A stretch of 53,007 nt of DNA from an uncultured Ruminococcus sp. (GCA_902798755.1 CADBYC010000003.1:99859-152865); one strand, 5' to 3'. Counted from the stretch's first letter, positions 1 to 8,167 are shown. Notes: generated by a model not told the origin, from the sequence alone. Translations and numbers: made by a program.

Positions 1-97
1 CCGGATATGCCTACCGAGTACAGCGAACGACGACGACAACAAAGCTATACGAAATATAGCGCAATAGATGATATAGGTTTTTATTAAGGATTAGTAT
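1..97. repeat. Right part of a MITE-like element cut by the window edge
   Basis: Positions 78-97 read TTTTTATTAAGGATTAGTAT, identical to the right terminal inverted repeat of the complete element at 18463-18583. The first 25 bases are repeated exactly as the last 25 bases of the window (52983-53007). If the two ends are joined over that overlap they make one element of about 260 bp. I infer that the contig was cut inside a dispersed repeat. Confidence 0.7.
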
Positions 98-108
98 CAC
101 ATAAAAAA

Positions 109-131
109 GGCAGAGCCGCACTCTGCCTTTT
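109..131 (-). terminator. Intrinsic terminator downstream of comM
   Basis: GGCAGAG (109-115), a 5-nt loop and CTCTGCC (121-127) form a perfect hairpin. On the minus strand it is followed by a T-run (103-108 are A on plus). On plus it is followed by TTTT, so it could work in both directions. Confidence 0.75.
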
Positions 132-218
132 ATTCGTTCCATTCAAATGACCTTCTTCAAACGGATATCGATCTGATAGCGCTTTTGTCTGTCAATAATA
201 TTATATCAAGATACTGTC

Positions 219-1742
219 TTACTCATGCCAGTATTTTCTGTCGAGTGAGCGGTACTGGATCGCTTCGCTGATGTGCGCTGAGCGGATCACTTCGCTTTGG
301 TCGAGATCGGCGATCGTCCGCGCGACCTTCATGATGCGGTCGTAGGCGCGGGCGGTCATGCCCAGCTTATCGAACGCCGCCTTGAGCATGCGGTTCGCCT
401 TGTCGTCCATCACGCAAACTTCCTCAAACATCGCCGCTTCGATATGGGCGTTGCAGTTGGTTTTCGTCCCCTTGAAACGCTCCGTTTGGATTGCGCGCGC
501 CGCGTTGACGCGGGCGCGGATATCGGCGGACTTTTCCTCTCCGCTTTTCGCGGTCAGATCGTCGTATTCGACAGGCGGTACCTCGATATGGATATCAATG
601 CGGTCGAGCAGCGGTCCCGACACGCGGTTGAGGTATTTATGCACCGCCGTGTCCGAGCAGGAGCAGGTCTTTTTCGGGTGATTATAGTAGCCGCAGGGAC
701 AGGGATTCATCGCGGCGATCAGCATGAATTCGGAGGGATAAGTATAGGTGCCGTGAGCGCGTGCGATCGACACCACGCCGTCCTCGAGCGGCTGCCGCAG
801 TACCTCTAATACGTTTCGGGGGAATTCAGGCAGCTCATCAAGAAACAGAACGCCGTTATGCGCCAGCGAGATCTCGCCGGGCTTTGGATTGGTCCCGCCG
901 CCGGTCATGCCCACGCGCGTGATGGTATGGTGCGGCGAGCGAAACGGGCGCATGGTCACCAGCCCCGAGCCCTTTTGCAAGGTGCCCGCGATAGAGTGTA
1001 TCTTCGTCGTTTCGATCGTTTCGTCAAAGGTCATCTCAGGCAGGATCGTCACCACGCGTTTAGCGAGCATGCTTTTGCCCGCGCCGGGTGATCCGATCAG
1101 CAGGACGTTGTGTCCGCCCGCCGCGGCGATCTCCATCGCGCGTTTCGCCTCCGCCTGTCCCTTCACCTGAGAGAAGTCCAGCGCACTGTCCGGCACGCTG
1201 TCGCTGTTTTCAAACACAGCAGGCTCTATTTGTCTGCGGCCAGCGAGGTGGTCGATCAGCTCAAAAACGTGCTTGACGGGGTAAACCTCCAACCCGTCCA
1301 CCACCGCGCCTTCGTTCGCGTTCACCGCAGGGACATAGAGCTTTTTCAGCCCCAGCTCACGTGCCGCGATCGCCATAGGAAGTACGCCGTTGATCCCGCG
1401 CAATTCACCCGACAAGGACAGCTCGCCGATGAACGCACTGTCATCCGTATTGGCGCTGATCTGCCGCGTCGCCTTCAGCACGGTCATCAATATCGGCAGG
1501 TCGTACAGCGGGCCTTCCTTCTTGATATCCGCGGGCGCAAGGTTGATGATCAGACGTGAATTCGGAAATTCAAATCCGCAGTTTTTCATCGCAGAACGCA
1601 CGCGGTCGCGGCTCTCCTTGACAGCGGCGTCGGGTAATCCGACGATATCAAAAGCGGCGATCCCGCGGCTCAGATCCGCTTCGATCTCGATCCCGTAAGT
1701 ACTCATTCCGAACAGTCCGAGACTAAGACATTTTACGACCAT
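219..1742 (-). CDS. comM: ComM/YifB-family Mg-chelatase-like AAA+ ATPase
   Basis: A 507-residue protein of the YifB/ComM family. In naturally transformable Gram-negative bacteria ComM is a hexameric helicase that drives branch migration during transformation; in Clostridia its role is not settled. The N-terminal domain carries the family sequence FDIVGLPDAAVKESRDRV. The AAA+ core has Walker A GSPGAGKS at about residues 217-224, the PFRSPHHT motif, Walker B LFLDELPEF, and the cysteine-containing MNPCPCGYY segment. Length matches the family norm. I start at the ATG at 1742 rather than the GTG two codons earlier, because AAAGGG lies at usable distance upstream. It is a single-gene unit with its own promoter and terminator. 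Confidence 0.93.
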   Translation of the reverse strand: MVVKCLSLGLFGMSTYGIEIEADLSRGIAAFDIVGLPDAAVKESRDRVRSAMKNCGFEFPNSRLIINLAPADIKKEGPLYDLPILMTVLKATRQISANTDDSAFIGELSLSGELRGINGVLPMAIAARELGLKKLYVPAVNANEGAVVDGLEVYPVKHVFELIDHLAGRRQIEPAVFENSDSVPDSALDFSQVKGQAEAKRAMEIAAAGGHNVLLIGSPGAGKSMLAKRVVTILPEMTFDETIETTKIHSIAGTLQKGSGLVTMRPFRSPHHTITRVGMTGGGTNPKPGEISLAHNGVLFLDELPEFPRNVLEVLRQPLEDGVVSIARAHGTYTYPSEFMLIAAMNPCPCGYYNHPKKTCSCSDTAVHKYLNRVSGPLLDRIDIHIEVPPVEYDDLTAKSGEEKSADIRARVNAARAIQTERFKGTKTNCNAHIEAAMFEEVCVMDDKANRMLKAAFDKLGMTARAYDRIMKVARTIADLDQSEVIRSAHISEAIQYRSLDRKYWHE

Positions 1743-1874
1743 TATCACACGCCCTTTCCAAATATAAATCGTTAAATGATTGACGTATTTTTCCTCGATT
1801 TATCTCCTCGCTTGATACATTTTCCAATGCTGTTTTCGGAGCAAAATCGCTTTTATGTTCGAACCACTATCCGC

Positions 1875-1903
1875 ATTATAACACACTTTTTGACGGTTGT
1901 AAA
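1875..1903 (-). promoter_or_regulatory. Sigma-A-type promoter for comM
   Basis: On the minus strand, -35 TTTACA (1898-1903) and -10 TATAAT (1875-1880) are separated by 17 bp. It gives a leader of about 130 nt before comM. The rest of 1743-2044 shows only the divergent promoter for the next gene. Confidence 0.7.
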
Positions 1904-1997
1904 CCATCATCATGCAAAAATACTGGTGAATATTCACAAAACCTTTTCGTCGTGAATCATTTGTCATTTTTTGATTGCATTGATTTTAAAAAACCTG

Positions 1998-2026
1998 TTG
2001 ACTTTTGGCGGCATATTTATTACAAT
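1998..2026 (+). promoter_or_regulatory. Sigma-A-type promoter for the SigH-like gene
   Basis: TTGACT (1998-2003) and TACAAT (2021-2026) with a 17-bp spacer, immediately upstream of the sigma-factor gene. Confidence 0.7.
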
Positions 2027-2044
2027 TTAGACAGATAAAATATT

Positions 2045-2647
2045 GTGAGGTGCTATATCCTGAACGACAATGCTGCCGGTTGTAAGAATCAACTCTCCGA
2101 TGAAGAATTGATCAAATCTTTTCTCTCGGGTGATGATGAAGCATTCGAAGTGATCGTATCGCGATATCTCGGGCTGATCTCTACAGTTGCGAAAAAATAC
2201 CGCGGTATCTCGTCGGATACAGACGACAGCGACATGATCCAGGAGGGCATGGTCGCTCTGCTGTCGGCGTGCCGCAGCTTTGATGCGCAAAAGGGAATGA
2301 GCTTCAAAAACTACCTCGTTCTTTGCGTCGAGAACCGCTACCGCACGATGCTGCGCTCCTGTGCGCGTCAGAGCGCTGTTCCCGCCCGCAATATGATATC
2401 GTTAGAGGACGACGCAGAGTCCGCCTTTGATCCGACCGTTACTTCCTTACCCGAGATCGTCGAGACAAAGGATTACATCGACAGCCTGCACCGCGTCCTC
2501 AAAGACAGCCTCTCTCCCCTCGAGTACAAAGTAGCAATATTGCACCTTTCCGGCTATTCGTACAAGGAAATAGCAAAGCGGCTGGACATTCCCCTAAAAT
2601 CAGTTGACAATGCACAGACCCGTATACGTCAAAAGCTTTCTAGGTAA
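2045..2647 (+). CDS. Sigma-70 family RNA polymerase factor, SigH-like
   Basis: About 200 residues with the two-domain layout of small sigma-70 factors. Region 2 is AFEVIVSRYLGLISTVAKKY followed by DMIQEGMVALLSA and FKNYLVLCVENR. Region 4 is LSPLEYKVAILHLSGYSYKEIAKRLDIPLKSVDNAQTRIRQKL. The arrangement and the DxxQEG...F sequence resemble Firmicutes SigH (Spo0H), which directs early sporulation and competence genes; that assignment is by resemblance only. The start is unclear. The GTG at 2045 has no ribosome site upstream, while GAGGTG at 2047-2052 is placed correctly for an unusual CTG start at 2060 (reading LNDNAAGCKNQLSDEEL). Both choices give the same conserved region. It is probably monocistronic. 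Confidence 0.8.
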   Translation: MRCYILNDNAAGCKNQLSDEELIKSFLSGDDEAFEVIVSRYLGLISTVAKKYRGISSDTDDSDMIQEGMVALLSACRSFDAQKGMSFKNYLVLCVENRYRTMLRSCARQSAVPARNMISLEDDAESAFDPTVTSLPEIVETKDYIDSLHRVLKDSLSPLEYKVAILHLSGYSYKEIAKRLDIPLKSVDNAQTRIRQKLSR

Positions 2648-2722
2648 TACACCCCGAAGAGAAATCAGACGGTGCAACTCCGCCGCGGGGTAAAATATAT
2701 ACCAAAAAGTGAGGTACACGCT

Positions 2723-2946
2723 ATGTACGAAGACAAGATTCTCCGTTGCAAGGACTGTGGAAAGACTGCCGCATCGCTCGTAAGAATGCAATCAGGGCTA
2801 ATCGTGAGATGCACATTACTGTGTGCGCAGATTGTGGCGGCGAAGCAAAGATCCCATTTAAGCCGATGGAAGGCAAGGATTACTATTGCAGCGAATGCTT
2901 TGCGAAGCGCAAAGAGGCCGAAGAAGCGGCAAATGCTGATGAATAA
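2723..2946 (+). pseudogene. Zinc-ribbon protein gene broken by an internal deletion with frameshift
   Basis: Frame 1 starts at the ATG at 2723 behind GAGGT and reads MYEDKILRCKDCGK, the normal start of the Clostridia zinc-ribbon (zf-trcl-type) proteins. It then leaves the family. One nucleotide out of frame, the sequence resumes as DCRIARKNAIRANREM, then CADCGG and YCSECFAKRKEAEEAANADE, the normal second half with CxxC pairs. In the family these two parts are separated by roughly 28 residues. The junction lies where two near-identical strings, TGCAAGGACTG and GGAAAGACTGC, would meet. This looks like a deletion of about 80 nt between short repeats that also shifted the frame. It may be real or an assembly collapse. 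A TTG at 2746 could restart a C-terminal fragment. Confidence 0.75.
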
Positions 2947-2959
2947 AGTAAAATTGCTT

Positions 2960-2990
2960 ACAGCGTTCCTGTAAAGGGAACGCTGTTTTT
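2960..2990 (+). terminator. Intrinsic terminator after the zinc-ribbon gene
   Basis: ACAGCGTTCC (2960-2969) pairs perfectly with GGAACGCTGT (2977-2986), followed by a T-run. Confidence 0.85.
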
Positions 2991-3041
2991 CTATACGCAG
3001 GGCGGCAATACAGGCGAAACAGTGCGCGTGTTTAGAACAAA

Positions 3042-3057
3042 TGTTTCACGTGAAACA
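3042..3057. other. parS site (ParB/Spo0J binding)
   Basis: TGTTTCACGTGAAACA matches the bacterial parS consensus exactly (TGTTNCACGTGAAACA in Bacillus). The palindrome extends perfectly to 22 bp (3039-3060). It lies between a terminator and a promoter, in non-coding DNA. parS sites normally cluster in the origin-proximal part of the chromosome, so this window is probably in the oriC half. Confidence 0.9.
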
Positions 3058-3074
3058 TTTTAATTGTGCCGTAC

Positions 3075-3103
3075 TTGTCTTTTTCACAACACTGTGTTAT
3101 AAT
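3075..3103 (+). promoter_or_regulatory. Promoter of the DUF1858-trmK-Nif3 operon
   Basis: TTGTCT (3075-3080) and TATAAT (3098-3103) with a 17-bp spacer. It begins 18 bp after the parS core, so ParB bound there could affect it. Confidence 0.75.
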
Positions 3104-3142
3104 CGCATACATAAAACAAATCATAACAACGGAGGTAATACT

Positions 3143-3337
3143 ATGATCACCAAAGAATCCATCATCGGCGACGTTCTGGATAAATTCCCCGCTACCGCTC
3201 CCCTGTTCTTACAGATGGGCATGCACTGCCTGGGCTGTCCCGCTTCCCGCGGCGAGAGCATTGAGGAAGCCTGCATGGTACACGGCGCGGATCCCGACGC
3301 GCTGGTCGCGGCGCTGAACAAGGCTGTAGGCGCGTAA
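3143..3337 (+). CDS. DUF1858 domain protein
   Basis: A 64-residue protein with the DUF1858 pattern. It opens ITKESIIGDVLDKFPATAPLF and then carries MHCLGCPASRGESIEEAC, with a CxxC pair typical of this small domain often found with hybrid-cluster or redox proteins. Exact function is unknown. A GGAGG ribosome site precedes the ATG at 3143. It shares TAATG with trmK, so the two are translationally coupled. Confidence 0.85.
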   Translation: MITKESIIGDVLDKFPATAPLFLQMGMHCLGCPASRGESIEEACMVHGADPDALVAALNKAVGA

Positions 3338-3999
3338 TGTCAATATTAAAACCACAGGGGCGGCTGTCGCTTTGCGCTGATTTTGTGCGCGAAGGCAGCC
3401 GCCTTGCGGATATCGGGACCGATCACGGCTATCTGCCGATCGAGCTGTGCAGGAACGGAAAGATCCCCTCGGCGCTCGCCTGCGACATCAACCCTCTGCC
3501 CCTGCGATCCGCTGAGGAAAATATCACAAGGTTCGGATTATCAAAAAAAATACAAACGCGTTTGTCCGACGGGCTGAAAGAGGTATCCGCCGACGAAGTC
3601 GACGACGTGGTGATCGCGGGCATGGGCGGCGAGCTGATCCGCGATATCCTCTCTGCCGCTCCGTCCTTTCAAGATACAGACAAACACTTTGTGCTCCAGC
3701 CGATGACCCATCACGAGGATCTGGTCCTGTGGCTGTATGAGAACGGTTTTGTCATCGACCGACAGGAAGCGACCCTCGACGAGGGCAAGTACTACACCGT
3801 TATTTCCGCTCGCTTTATCGGTAAAAAAACGCCGTGCGACCTCTACACCGCCGTCGTCGGAAAGCTCGATCTGACCGATGAGAACAGCCGCGGCTTTCTC
3901 AGCCGCGTTCTGCATAATTACCGCAACAAAAGCAAGGGCGATCCCGCGCTTTTGCCCCTTGTCAAACAACTGGAGGAAAGTATCCGTGAAGCTGAATGA
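3337..3999 (+). CDS. trmK: tRNA (adenine-22-N1)-methyltransferase TrmK
   Basis: TrmK methylates N1 of A22 in tRNAs of Gram-positive bacteria using S-adenosylmethionine. The 220-residue protein has the Rossmann methyltransferase start LADIGTDHGYLPIEL (SAM-binding motif I with DIGTDHGY) and the family signature DDVVIAGMGGELI. Its central region includes LQPMTHHEDLVLWLYENGF, also typical of the family. The start ATG overlaps the DUF1858 stop, and the Nif3 start lies inside its 3' end, so this is a tight operon. The trmK-Nif3 pair is conserved in Firmicutes. Confidence 0.93.
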   Translation: MSILKPQGRLSLCADFVREGSRLADIGTDHGYLPIELCRNGKIPSALACDINPLPLRSAEENITRFGLSKKIQTRLSDGLKEVSADEVDDVVIAGMGGELIRDILSAAPSFQDTDKHFVLQPMTHHEDLVLWLYENGFVIDRQEATLDEGKYYTVISARFIGKKTPCDLYTAVVGKLDLTDENSRGFLSRVLHNYRNKSKGDPALLPLVKQLEESIREAE

Positions 4000-4729
4000 A
4001 CTCATTGAATTTGCCGACAAGATCGCGCCCTTTGACACTGCCGAAGAGTGGGACAATGTCGGCCTGCTGGTCGGCTCGCCAAGCATGGAGATCGACCGCG
4101 CTTTGCTGGCGCTGGACATTACCCCCGCCGTCGTAGAAGAAGCGCTCGATCTCGGCGCACAGCTGATCATCAGCCACCACCCCGTCATCTTCTCGCCGCT
4201 GAGCGCACTGCGCCCCGACACGGCAGAATATCTTTTGGCAAAGCATGATATCGCCGCCTTATGTCTGCACACCGATCTTGACCGTGCAGAAGGGGGCGTG
4301 AACACCGCCTTGGGCAACGCGCTGGGGCTGAAAAACGCCGTATTATACCCCGAGGACTTCCTGCTTGTCGGCGAACCTGAAACGCCCTGTACGGCGCAGG
4401 GATTCGCCGCCTTTATCAAAGAGCGGCTGGACGCTCCGTCGGTGCGTTTTACCGAGGGCAAGATCACCCGCGTCGCGGTATCGTCAGGCGGCGGCGGAGA
4501 GGGCGTTGAGCTCGCCGCAAAATACGGCTTTGACGCCTTTGTGACAGGCGAGATGAAGCACCACCAGTATCTCTATGCGGTACAGCACGGTATCGCCGCC
4601 TTTGACGCGGGGCATTTCCCGACCGAGGACGTTGTGATCGCGCCGCTGAGAGAGCAATTCTCCGCCCGTTTTCCCGAAGCGGAATTCATCATCAGCCAAG
4701 CGTCGGTCTGCCCTTACCGAGCGGTTTGA
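3986..4729 (+). CDS. Nif3-like dinuclear metal-centre hexameric protein (YqfO family)
   Basis: The 247-residue protein has the metal-ligand motifs of the Nif3/YqfO family: ISHHPVIFSPL, HTDLDRAEGGVN, and in the C-terminal half GEMKHHQ and DAGHFPTE. The family forms hexameric rings with two metals per subunit and has been proposed as a GTP cyclohydrolase-like or hydrolytic enzyme; its true substrate is unclear. I place the start at the GTG at 3986, because GGAGGAAAG lies just upstream and the conserved N-terminus is KLNELIEFADKIAPF. It overlaps trmK by 14 nt. Confidence 0.88.
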   Translation: MKLNELIEFADKIAPFDTAEEWDNVGLLVGSPSMEIDRALLALDITPAVVEEALDLGAQLIISHHPVIFSPLSALRPDTAEYLLAKHDIAALCLHTDLDRAEGGVNTALGNALGLKNAVLYPEDFLLVGEPETPCTAQGFAAFIKERLDAPSVRFTEGKITRVAVSSGGGGEGVELAAKYGFDAFVTGEMKHHQYLYAVQHGIAAFDAGHFPTEDVVIAPLREQFSARFPEAEFIISQASVCPYRAV

Positions 4730-4801
4730 CAGCGTCCTCCTTTTCAACGGTTTCACTTTTTCGATCGAGAGAGTGCGAACCGTCGGAGCTCCTCTTTATG
4801 G

Positions 4802-4831
4802 GATTGCCGCGGGCTAAAGCCCTCGCAATGA
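4802..4831. repeat. ATTGCC/CGCAATGAC palindromic element, copy 1
   Basis: GATTGCCGC, a GGGCT-AA-AGCCC hairpin and CTCGCAATGAC. The same outer ends recur at 18390-18430, 28673, 30512, 32175, 33287, 38811, 46760, 46911 and 48585. The rest of 4730-5149 holds a terminator and the trmB promoter. Confidence 0.85.
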
Positions 4832-4869
4832 CATAGTAATTAATCAGTGCTTACTTAGAAACCGGTATT

Positions 4870-4900
4870 AAAGCGTGTTCTTTGTGAACGCGCTTTTATT
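4870..4900 (+). terminator. Intrinsic terminator of the trmK operon
   Basis: AAAGCGTGTTC and GAACGCGCTTT pair with one G-U across a 5-nt loop, followed by TTATTATTTT. Confidence 0.75.
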
Positions 4901-4998
4901 ATTTTGTCAAAAAAGAAATATAATTGTCATCACTTTTAACAGTTTGTAAATTTTAGCGGAAAACGATAAAAATATCGCCATATATATGTAAAAAAAGA

Positions 4999-5027
4999 TT
5001 GCAAAAAACACAAGCCTTTGTTATAAT
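4999..5027 (+). promoter_or_regulatory. Promoter upstream of trmB
   Basis: TTGCAA (4999-5004) and TATAAT (5022-5027) with a 17-bp spacer. Confidence 0.75.
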
Positions 5028-5049
5028 GTTGTAGTGTTTATAACTATAT

Positions 5050-5127
5050 CATGTGATAGTGTGGGTAATTAGGGGTATTCGAGTTCCGCTGATTCCTTTC
5101 CCTTGTCGGATTTTCTGTTATCACATG
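5050..5127 (+). other. Inverted repeat in the trmB leader
   Basis: CATGTGATA (5050-5058) is the exact reverse complement of TATCACATG (5119-5127), 60 nt apart, in the untranslated leader between promoter and trmB. It could fold the leader or bind a dimeric regulator. No known riboswitch class is recognised. Confidence 0.35.
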
Positions 5128-5149
5128 AGGATCGGATATTGAAAGAGCT

Positions 5150-5809
5150 ATGCGAATCAGAAAGAAGAAATGGGCGGAGCCGGAGCTCTCCGAGTGCCGC
5201 TACTATATCAACGACCCCGAGCAGTATCGCGGCAGGTGGAAGGAATTCTTCGGCAACGATAAGCCTATCGAGCTGGAGATCGGGTGCGGCAAATGCACCT
5301 TCATCGCCGAAAAGGCGCTGAAAAATCCCGACACCAACTACATCGCCGTGGATATCAAAAGCGACATGCTGGGAGTCGGGCGCAGGAACGTTGAACGTAT
5401 CTTTGCAGAAGCGGGCAAAAGCAGCCCCGATAACGTCGCGCTGGTACGCTGTAACGTCGAGATGATCGACAAGGCGTTTTCCGCACAGGACGGCATCGCC
5501 GTGATGTACATCAACTTCTGCAATCCTTGGCCGCGCCTGAAGCACCAAAAGCGCAGGCTGACCTATCCGAGAAAGCTCAATATGTACCGTGACTTTCTCA
5601 CAAAGGACGCGGTCATCTACTTCAAGACCGACGACGACGAGCTGTTTGAGGACAGCGTGGGTTACTTCGAGGAATCTCACTATCATATCCGTTACATCAC
5701 TCGCGACCTGCACAACAGCGACATTACGGGAAACATCGTCACCGAGCATGAGCAAATGTTCACGGACGAGGGTATCCCGATCAAGTATCTGGAAGCAACG
5801 CTTTCCTGA
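5150..5809 (+). CDS. trmB: tRNA (guanine-46-N7)-methyltransferase TrmB
   Basis: TrmB makes m7G46 in the tRNA variable loop. The 219-residue protein has the SAM-binding segment ELEIGCGKCTFIAEKA. The family block MYINFCNPWPRLKHQKRRLT corresponds to the usual NFSDPWPKxxHxKRRL, and is followed by FKTDDDELFEDS. The N-terminus MRIRKKKWAEPEL matches the common MRxRxKxWA start, which supports the ATG at 5150. A long structured leader precedes it. The lipoprotein gene follows 46 nt downstream and may be co-transcribed. Confidence 0.95.
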   Translation: MRIRKKKWAEPELSECRYYINDPEQYRGRWKEFFGNDKPIELEIGCGKCTFIAEKALKNPDTNYIAVDIKSDMLGVGRRNVERIFAEAGKSSPDNVALVRCNVEMIDKAFSAQDGIAVMYINFCNPWPRLKHQKRRLTYPRKLNMYRDFLTKDAVIYFKTDDDELFEDSVGYFEESHYHIRYITRDLHNSDITGNIVTEHEQMFTDEGIPIKYLEATLS

Positions 5810-5855
5810 ACTGAGATATTTTTCAATCAACCACTGACCGTAAGGAGGCAAGAGC

Positions 5856-7148
5856 ATGAAACTACAGCGACTGTTTGCTGCCGCGCTCGCGGCGGCCGCG
5901 CTGCTGTCCGGCTGTACCTCCCTGAGTCTGAACGATCCCGATATACTCGCCCCGCCGAAAGCGGGCGGCAACCGCGCCCAGGTGCAGAACATGATCGAGA
6001 AGGACGCGAAAGGCTCCTACACCCTGATCTATCCTGAGTCGGGCGAATTCAAAAGCGGCATCATCCAGCACGATATTAACGGCGATGACGTAGAAGAAGC
6101 CGTCGCGCTGTATCGCGCCGCGGACGGCTCTCCCCGTATGCTGACAGCCGTCAGGCAGGGCGATGACTACACCCTTTACGGCAGTGCCGATCTGTACTCC
6201 GCCAACGTCTACAAGCTCAGCTTCGCGGACATCAACTCCGACGGCACACAGGATATCATCGTCAGCTTTGATCACGGCTCTTCCGCTCCCGCGCTGCAAG
6301 CCTATCTCCTCGGCGACGGGCTCAACAGCCTATCGGTCGCCGAAGGCTTCACGGATTACACGGTCGGAGATTTTGACGACAACGCCTCTGCCGATATCCT
6401 TCTGATGAAGCCCGCCGAGGGCAAGACAGCGGCGAAAGCAATCTTGCTGGCATACGGCGACGGCGGCTTCAGCGAAAAGTCCGCCTGCGACGTTGACTCG
6501 GACGTTCAGTCCTATGTCGATCTGCGCTTCGGAAAGATCAGCGACGGGATCAGCGGAGCGATCGCCGACGGAGTGCTGGAGAACGGCGACTACACCACCC
6601 AGCTTTTATACTACGATCTGGCGGCGCATATGCTGGTCAATCCGCTGTTTCTGAACAACAGCTACAGTCAGAGCGTGCGTTCCTCCACCGTCCGCTGTAC
6701 GGACATCAACGACGACGGTATCATAGAGATACCGATGTGCAATCTTTCGGAGCACACCAAGGACGAAGATGTTGAAACAGTATGCAACCTGGTACACTGG
6801 TGCAACTACGACCCCGAAACGATGGCGCTGTCCTATACACAGCACGGCGTTCTGTGCGACAAATTAGGCTTTATGCTGAAATTCGACGCGGGGGCGCTGT
6901 CCTCGCTCACCGCGCGGTACACAGCCGACAACGCGGTCACACTGTATATGCTCAGCTACAAGGGCAGCGAGCCGATCATCGGCAAGGAGCTCTTGACCGT
7001 CAAGCGGTATGAGAAAAACAGCTTTGACAGCAGCCTGACGGCAGAAGCAAAGCTGATCGACACGACCGCCTACACCTACACCTACATTCTCAGCGAGGGC
7101 TCTACCCTCTCTCACGACGACGTAACAAACAGCTTTCTCTTAACCTGA
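5856..7148 (+). CDS. Predicted lipoprotein with calcium-loop-like repeats
   Basis: A 430-residue protein with a signal peptide (hydrophobic LFAAALAAAALLSG) ending in the lipobox LSGC, so it is probably lipid-anchored at Cys20. Downstream are Asp-rich loops of the FG-GAP/EF-hand-like kind: DINGDDVEEAV, DINSDGTQDIIV and DINDDGIIEI. These suggest a beta-propeller-like surface protein that may bind calcium. No enzymatic motif is visible. It has a good GGAGG site before the ATG at 5856. It lies between trmB and a two-component system whose signal could be related, but that is only proximity. Confidence 0.75.
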   Translation: MKLQRLFAAALAAAALLSGCTSLSLNDPDILAPPKAGGNRAQVQNMIEKDAKGSYTLIYPESGEFKSGIIQHDINGDDVEEAVALYRAADGSPRMLTAVRQGDDYTLYGSADLYSANVYKLSFADINSDGTQDIIVSFDHGSSAPALQAYLLGDGLNSLSVAEGFTDYTVGDFDDNASADILLMKPAEGKTAAKAILLAYGDGGFSEKSACDVDSDVQSYVDLRFGKISDGISGAIADGVLENGDYTTQLLYYDLAAHMLVNPLFLNNSYSQSVRSSTVRCTDINDDGIIEIPMCNLSEHTKDEDVETVCNLVHWCNYDPETMALSYTQHGVLCDKLGFMLKFDAGALSSLTARYTADNAVTLYMLSYKGSEPIIGKELLTVKRYEKNSFDSSLTAEAKLIDTTAYTYTYILSEGSTLSHDDVTNSFLLT

Positions 7149-7251
7149 CTATAGGTATCCGAACCGTGGTTTTGACGGGCAGGTTACTGAAAGCTGACGA
7201 AATAGAACATCATAACGCAAGATAAAACAATCCCGAACGGAGGTTATTAGT

Positions 7252-7956
7252 ATGAAAAAGATTCTGGTATGCGAAGACGAAGCTGCGATCCGCGATTTTG
7301 TGGTGATCAACCTCAGAAGAGCGGGCTATGACGTAGTAGAAGCAGACTGCGGCGAGATGGCGCTCGAAAAGTATGAGGAGCATAACGGCGACTTTGACGT
7401 CGCGATCCTCGACATCATGATGCCCGGTATCGACGGCCTGCAGGTATGCAAGGAGCTGAGAAACAGAAATTCCGGCATCGGCATCATCATGCTGTCCGCG
7501 CGCACCCAGGAGATGGATAAGGTCACGGGGCTTATGCTCGGCGCTGACGACTATATCACCAAGCCCTTCTCCCCCTCTGAGCTGACCGCGCGCGTCGACT
7601 CGCTGTACCGCAGAGTATCTCTCTCTGAACAGAAGAACGAGAACAACTTCAAGGAAGAGCTGCAGAGCGGTATCTTCACCCTGAACCTGAGAAACCGCGC
7701 TTTGATGAAGAACGGCAAGATGATCGAGCTGACCCAGGTCGAGTTCCAGATCATGGAGTACTTCTTCTCTAATCCCGGCGTAGCGCTTGACCGTACCGAT
7801 ATCCTCAACCACGTATGGGGCGAGGCGTATGTCGGCGAGGAAAAGATCGTCGACGTTAACATCCGCCGTCTGCGTATGAAGGTCGAGGACGAGCCCTCTA
7901 ACCCCAAGTATATCGTGACCGTATGGGGTCTGGGCTATAAGTGGGACACCGTGTGA
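7252..7956 (+). CDS. OmpR/PhoB-family response regulator
   Basis: A 234-residue two-domain regulator. The receiver domain has acidic residues CEDE (8-10), the phospho-acceptor D54 in AILDIMMPG, and the conserved ADDYITKPF. The C-terminal winged helix has LTQVEFQIMEYFFSNPG, the recognition region GEEKIVDVNIRRLRMKVE and the end YIVTVWGLGYKW. It acts as a transcription factor phosphorylated by the histidine kinase encoded 211 nt downstream. The RBS is GGAGG. The controlled genes cannot be read from the sequence. Confidence 0.95.
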   Translation: MKKILVCEDEAAIRDFVVINLRRAGYDVVEADCGEMALEKYEEHNGDFDVAILDIMMPGIDGLQVCKELRNRNSGIGIIMLSARTQEMDKVTGLMLGADDYITKPFSPSELTARVDSLYRRVSLSEQKNENNFKEELQSGIFTLNLRNRALMKNGKMIELTQVEFQIMEYFFSNPGVALDRTDILNHVWGEAYVGEEKIVDVNIRRLRMKVEDEPSNPKYIVTVWGLGYKWDTV

Positions 7957-8113
7957 TTTGCCAAGGGCAAATCAGTGAATAATGAATACTTAAGATTGAA
8001 GAATGAAGAATAGCGGGAGGGCTGTGCCCTCACCCAACTGATTGTTTGAGCGAAGCGAGTAACCTTTATTATTCAATTTTCAATTTTCAATTTTCAATTT
8101 TCAGTTTTCAGTT
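7957..8113. repeat. Dispersed-repeat-like intergenic stretch with CAATTTT tandem units
   Basis: Between regulator and kinase genes. It begins with a small hairpin (GATTTGCC-AA-GGGCAAATC), continues as GAATAATGAATAC-like A/T-rich sequence and GGGAGGGCTGTGCCCTCACC, and ends in four CAATTTT units followed by two CAGTTTT units (about 8072-8113). It is non-coding. The tandem T-rich part may form by slippage. Confidence 0.6.
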
Positions 8114-8167
8114 TAAGAAATCAAAACTATCAGCGAGTATAACGAGCGACAAAGGGGGGTGACAGTA

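Noticed and set aside
4802-4831. ATTGCC elements interpreted as intrinsic terminators
   Set aside because: They lack U-tracts, occur in promoters and even inside a coding sequence, and keep fixed outer ends, so they are dispersed repeats.
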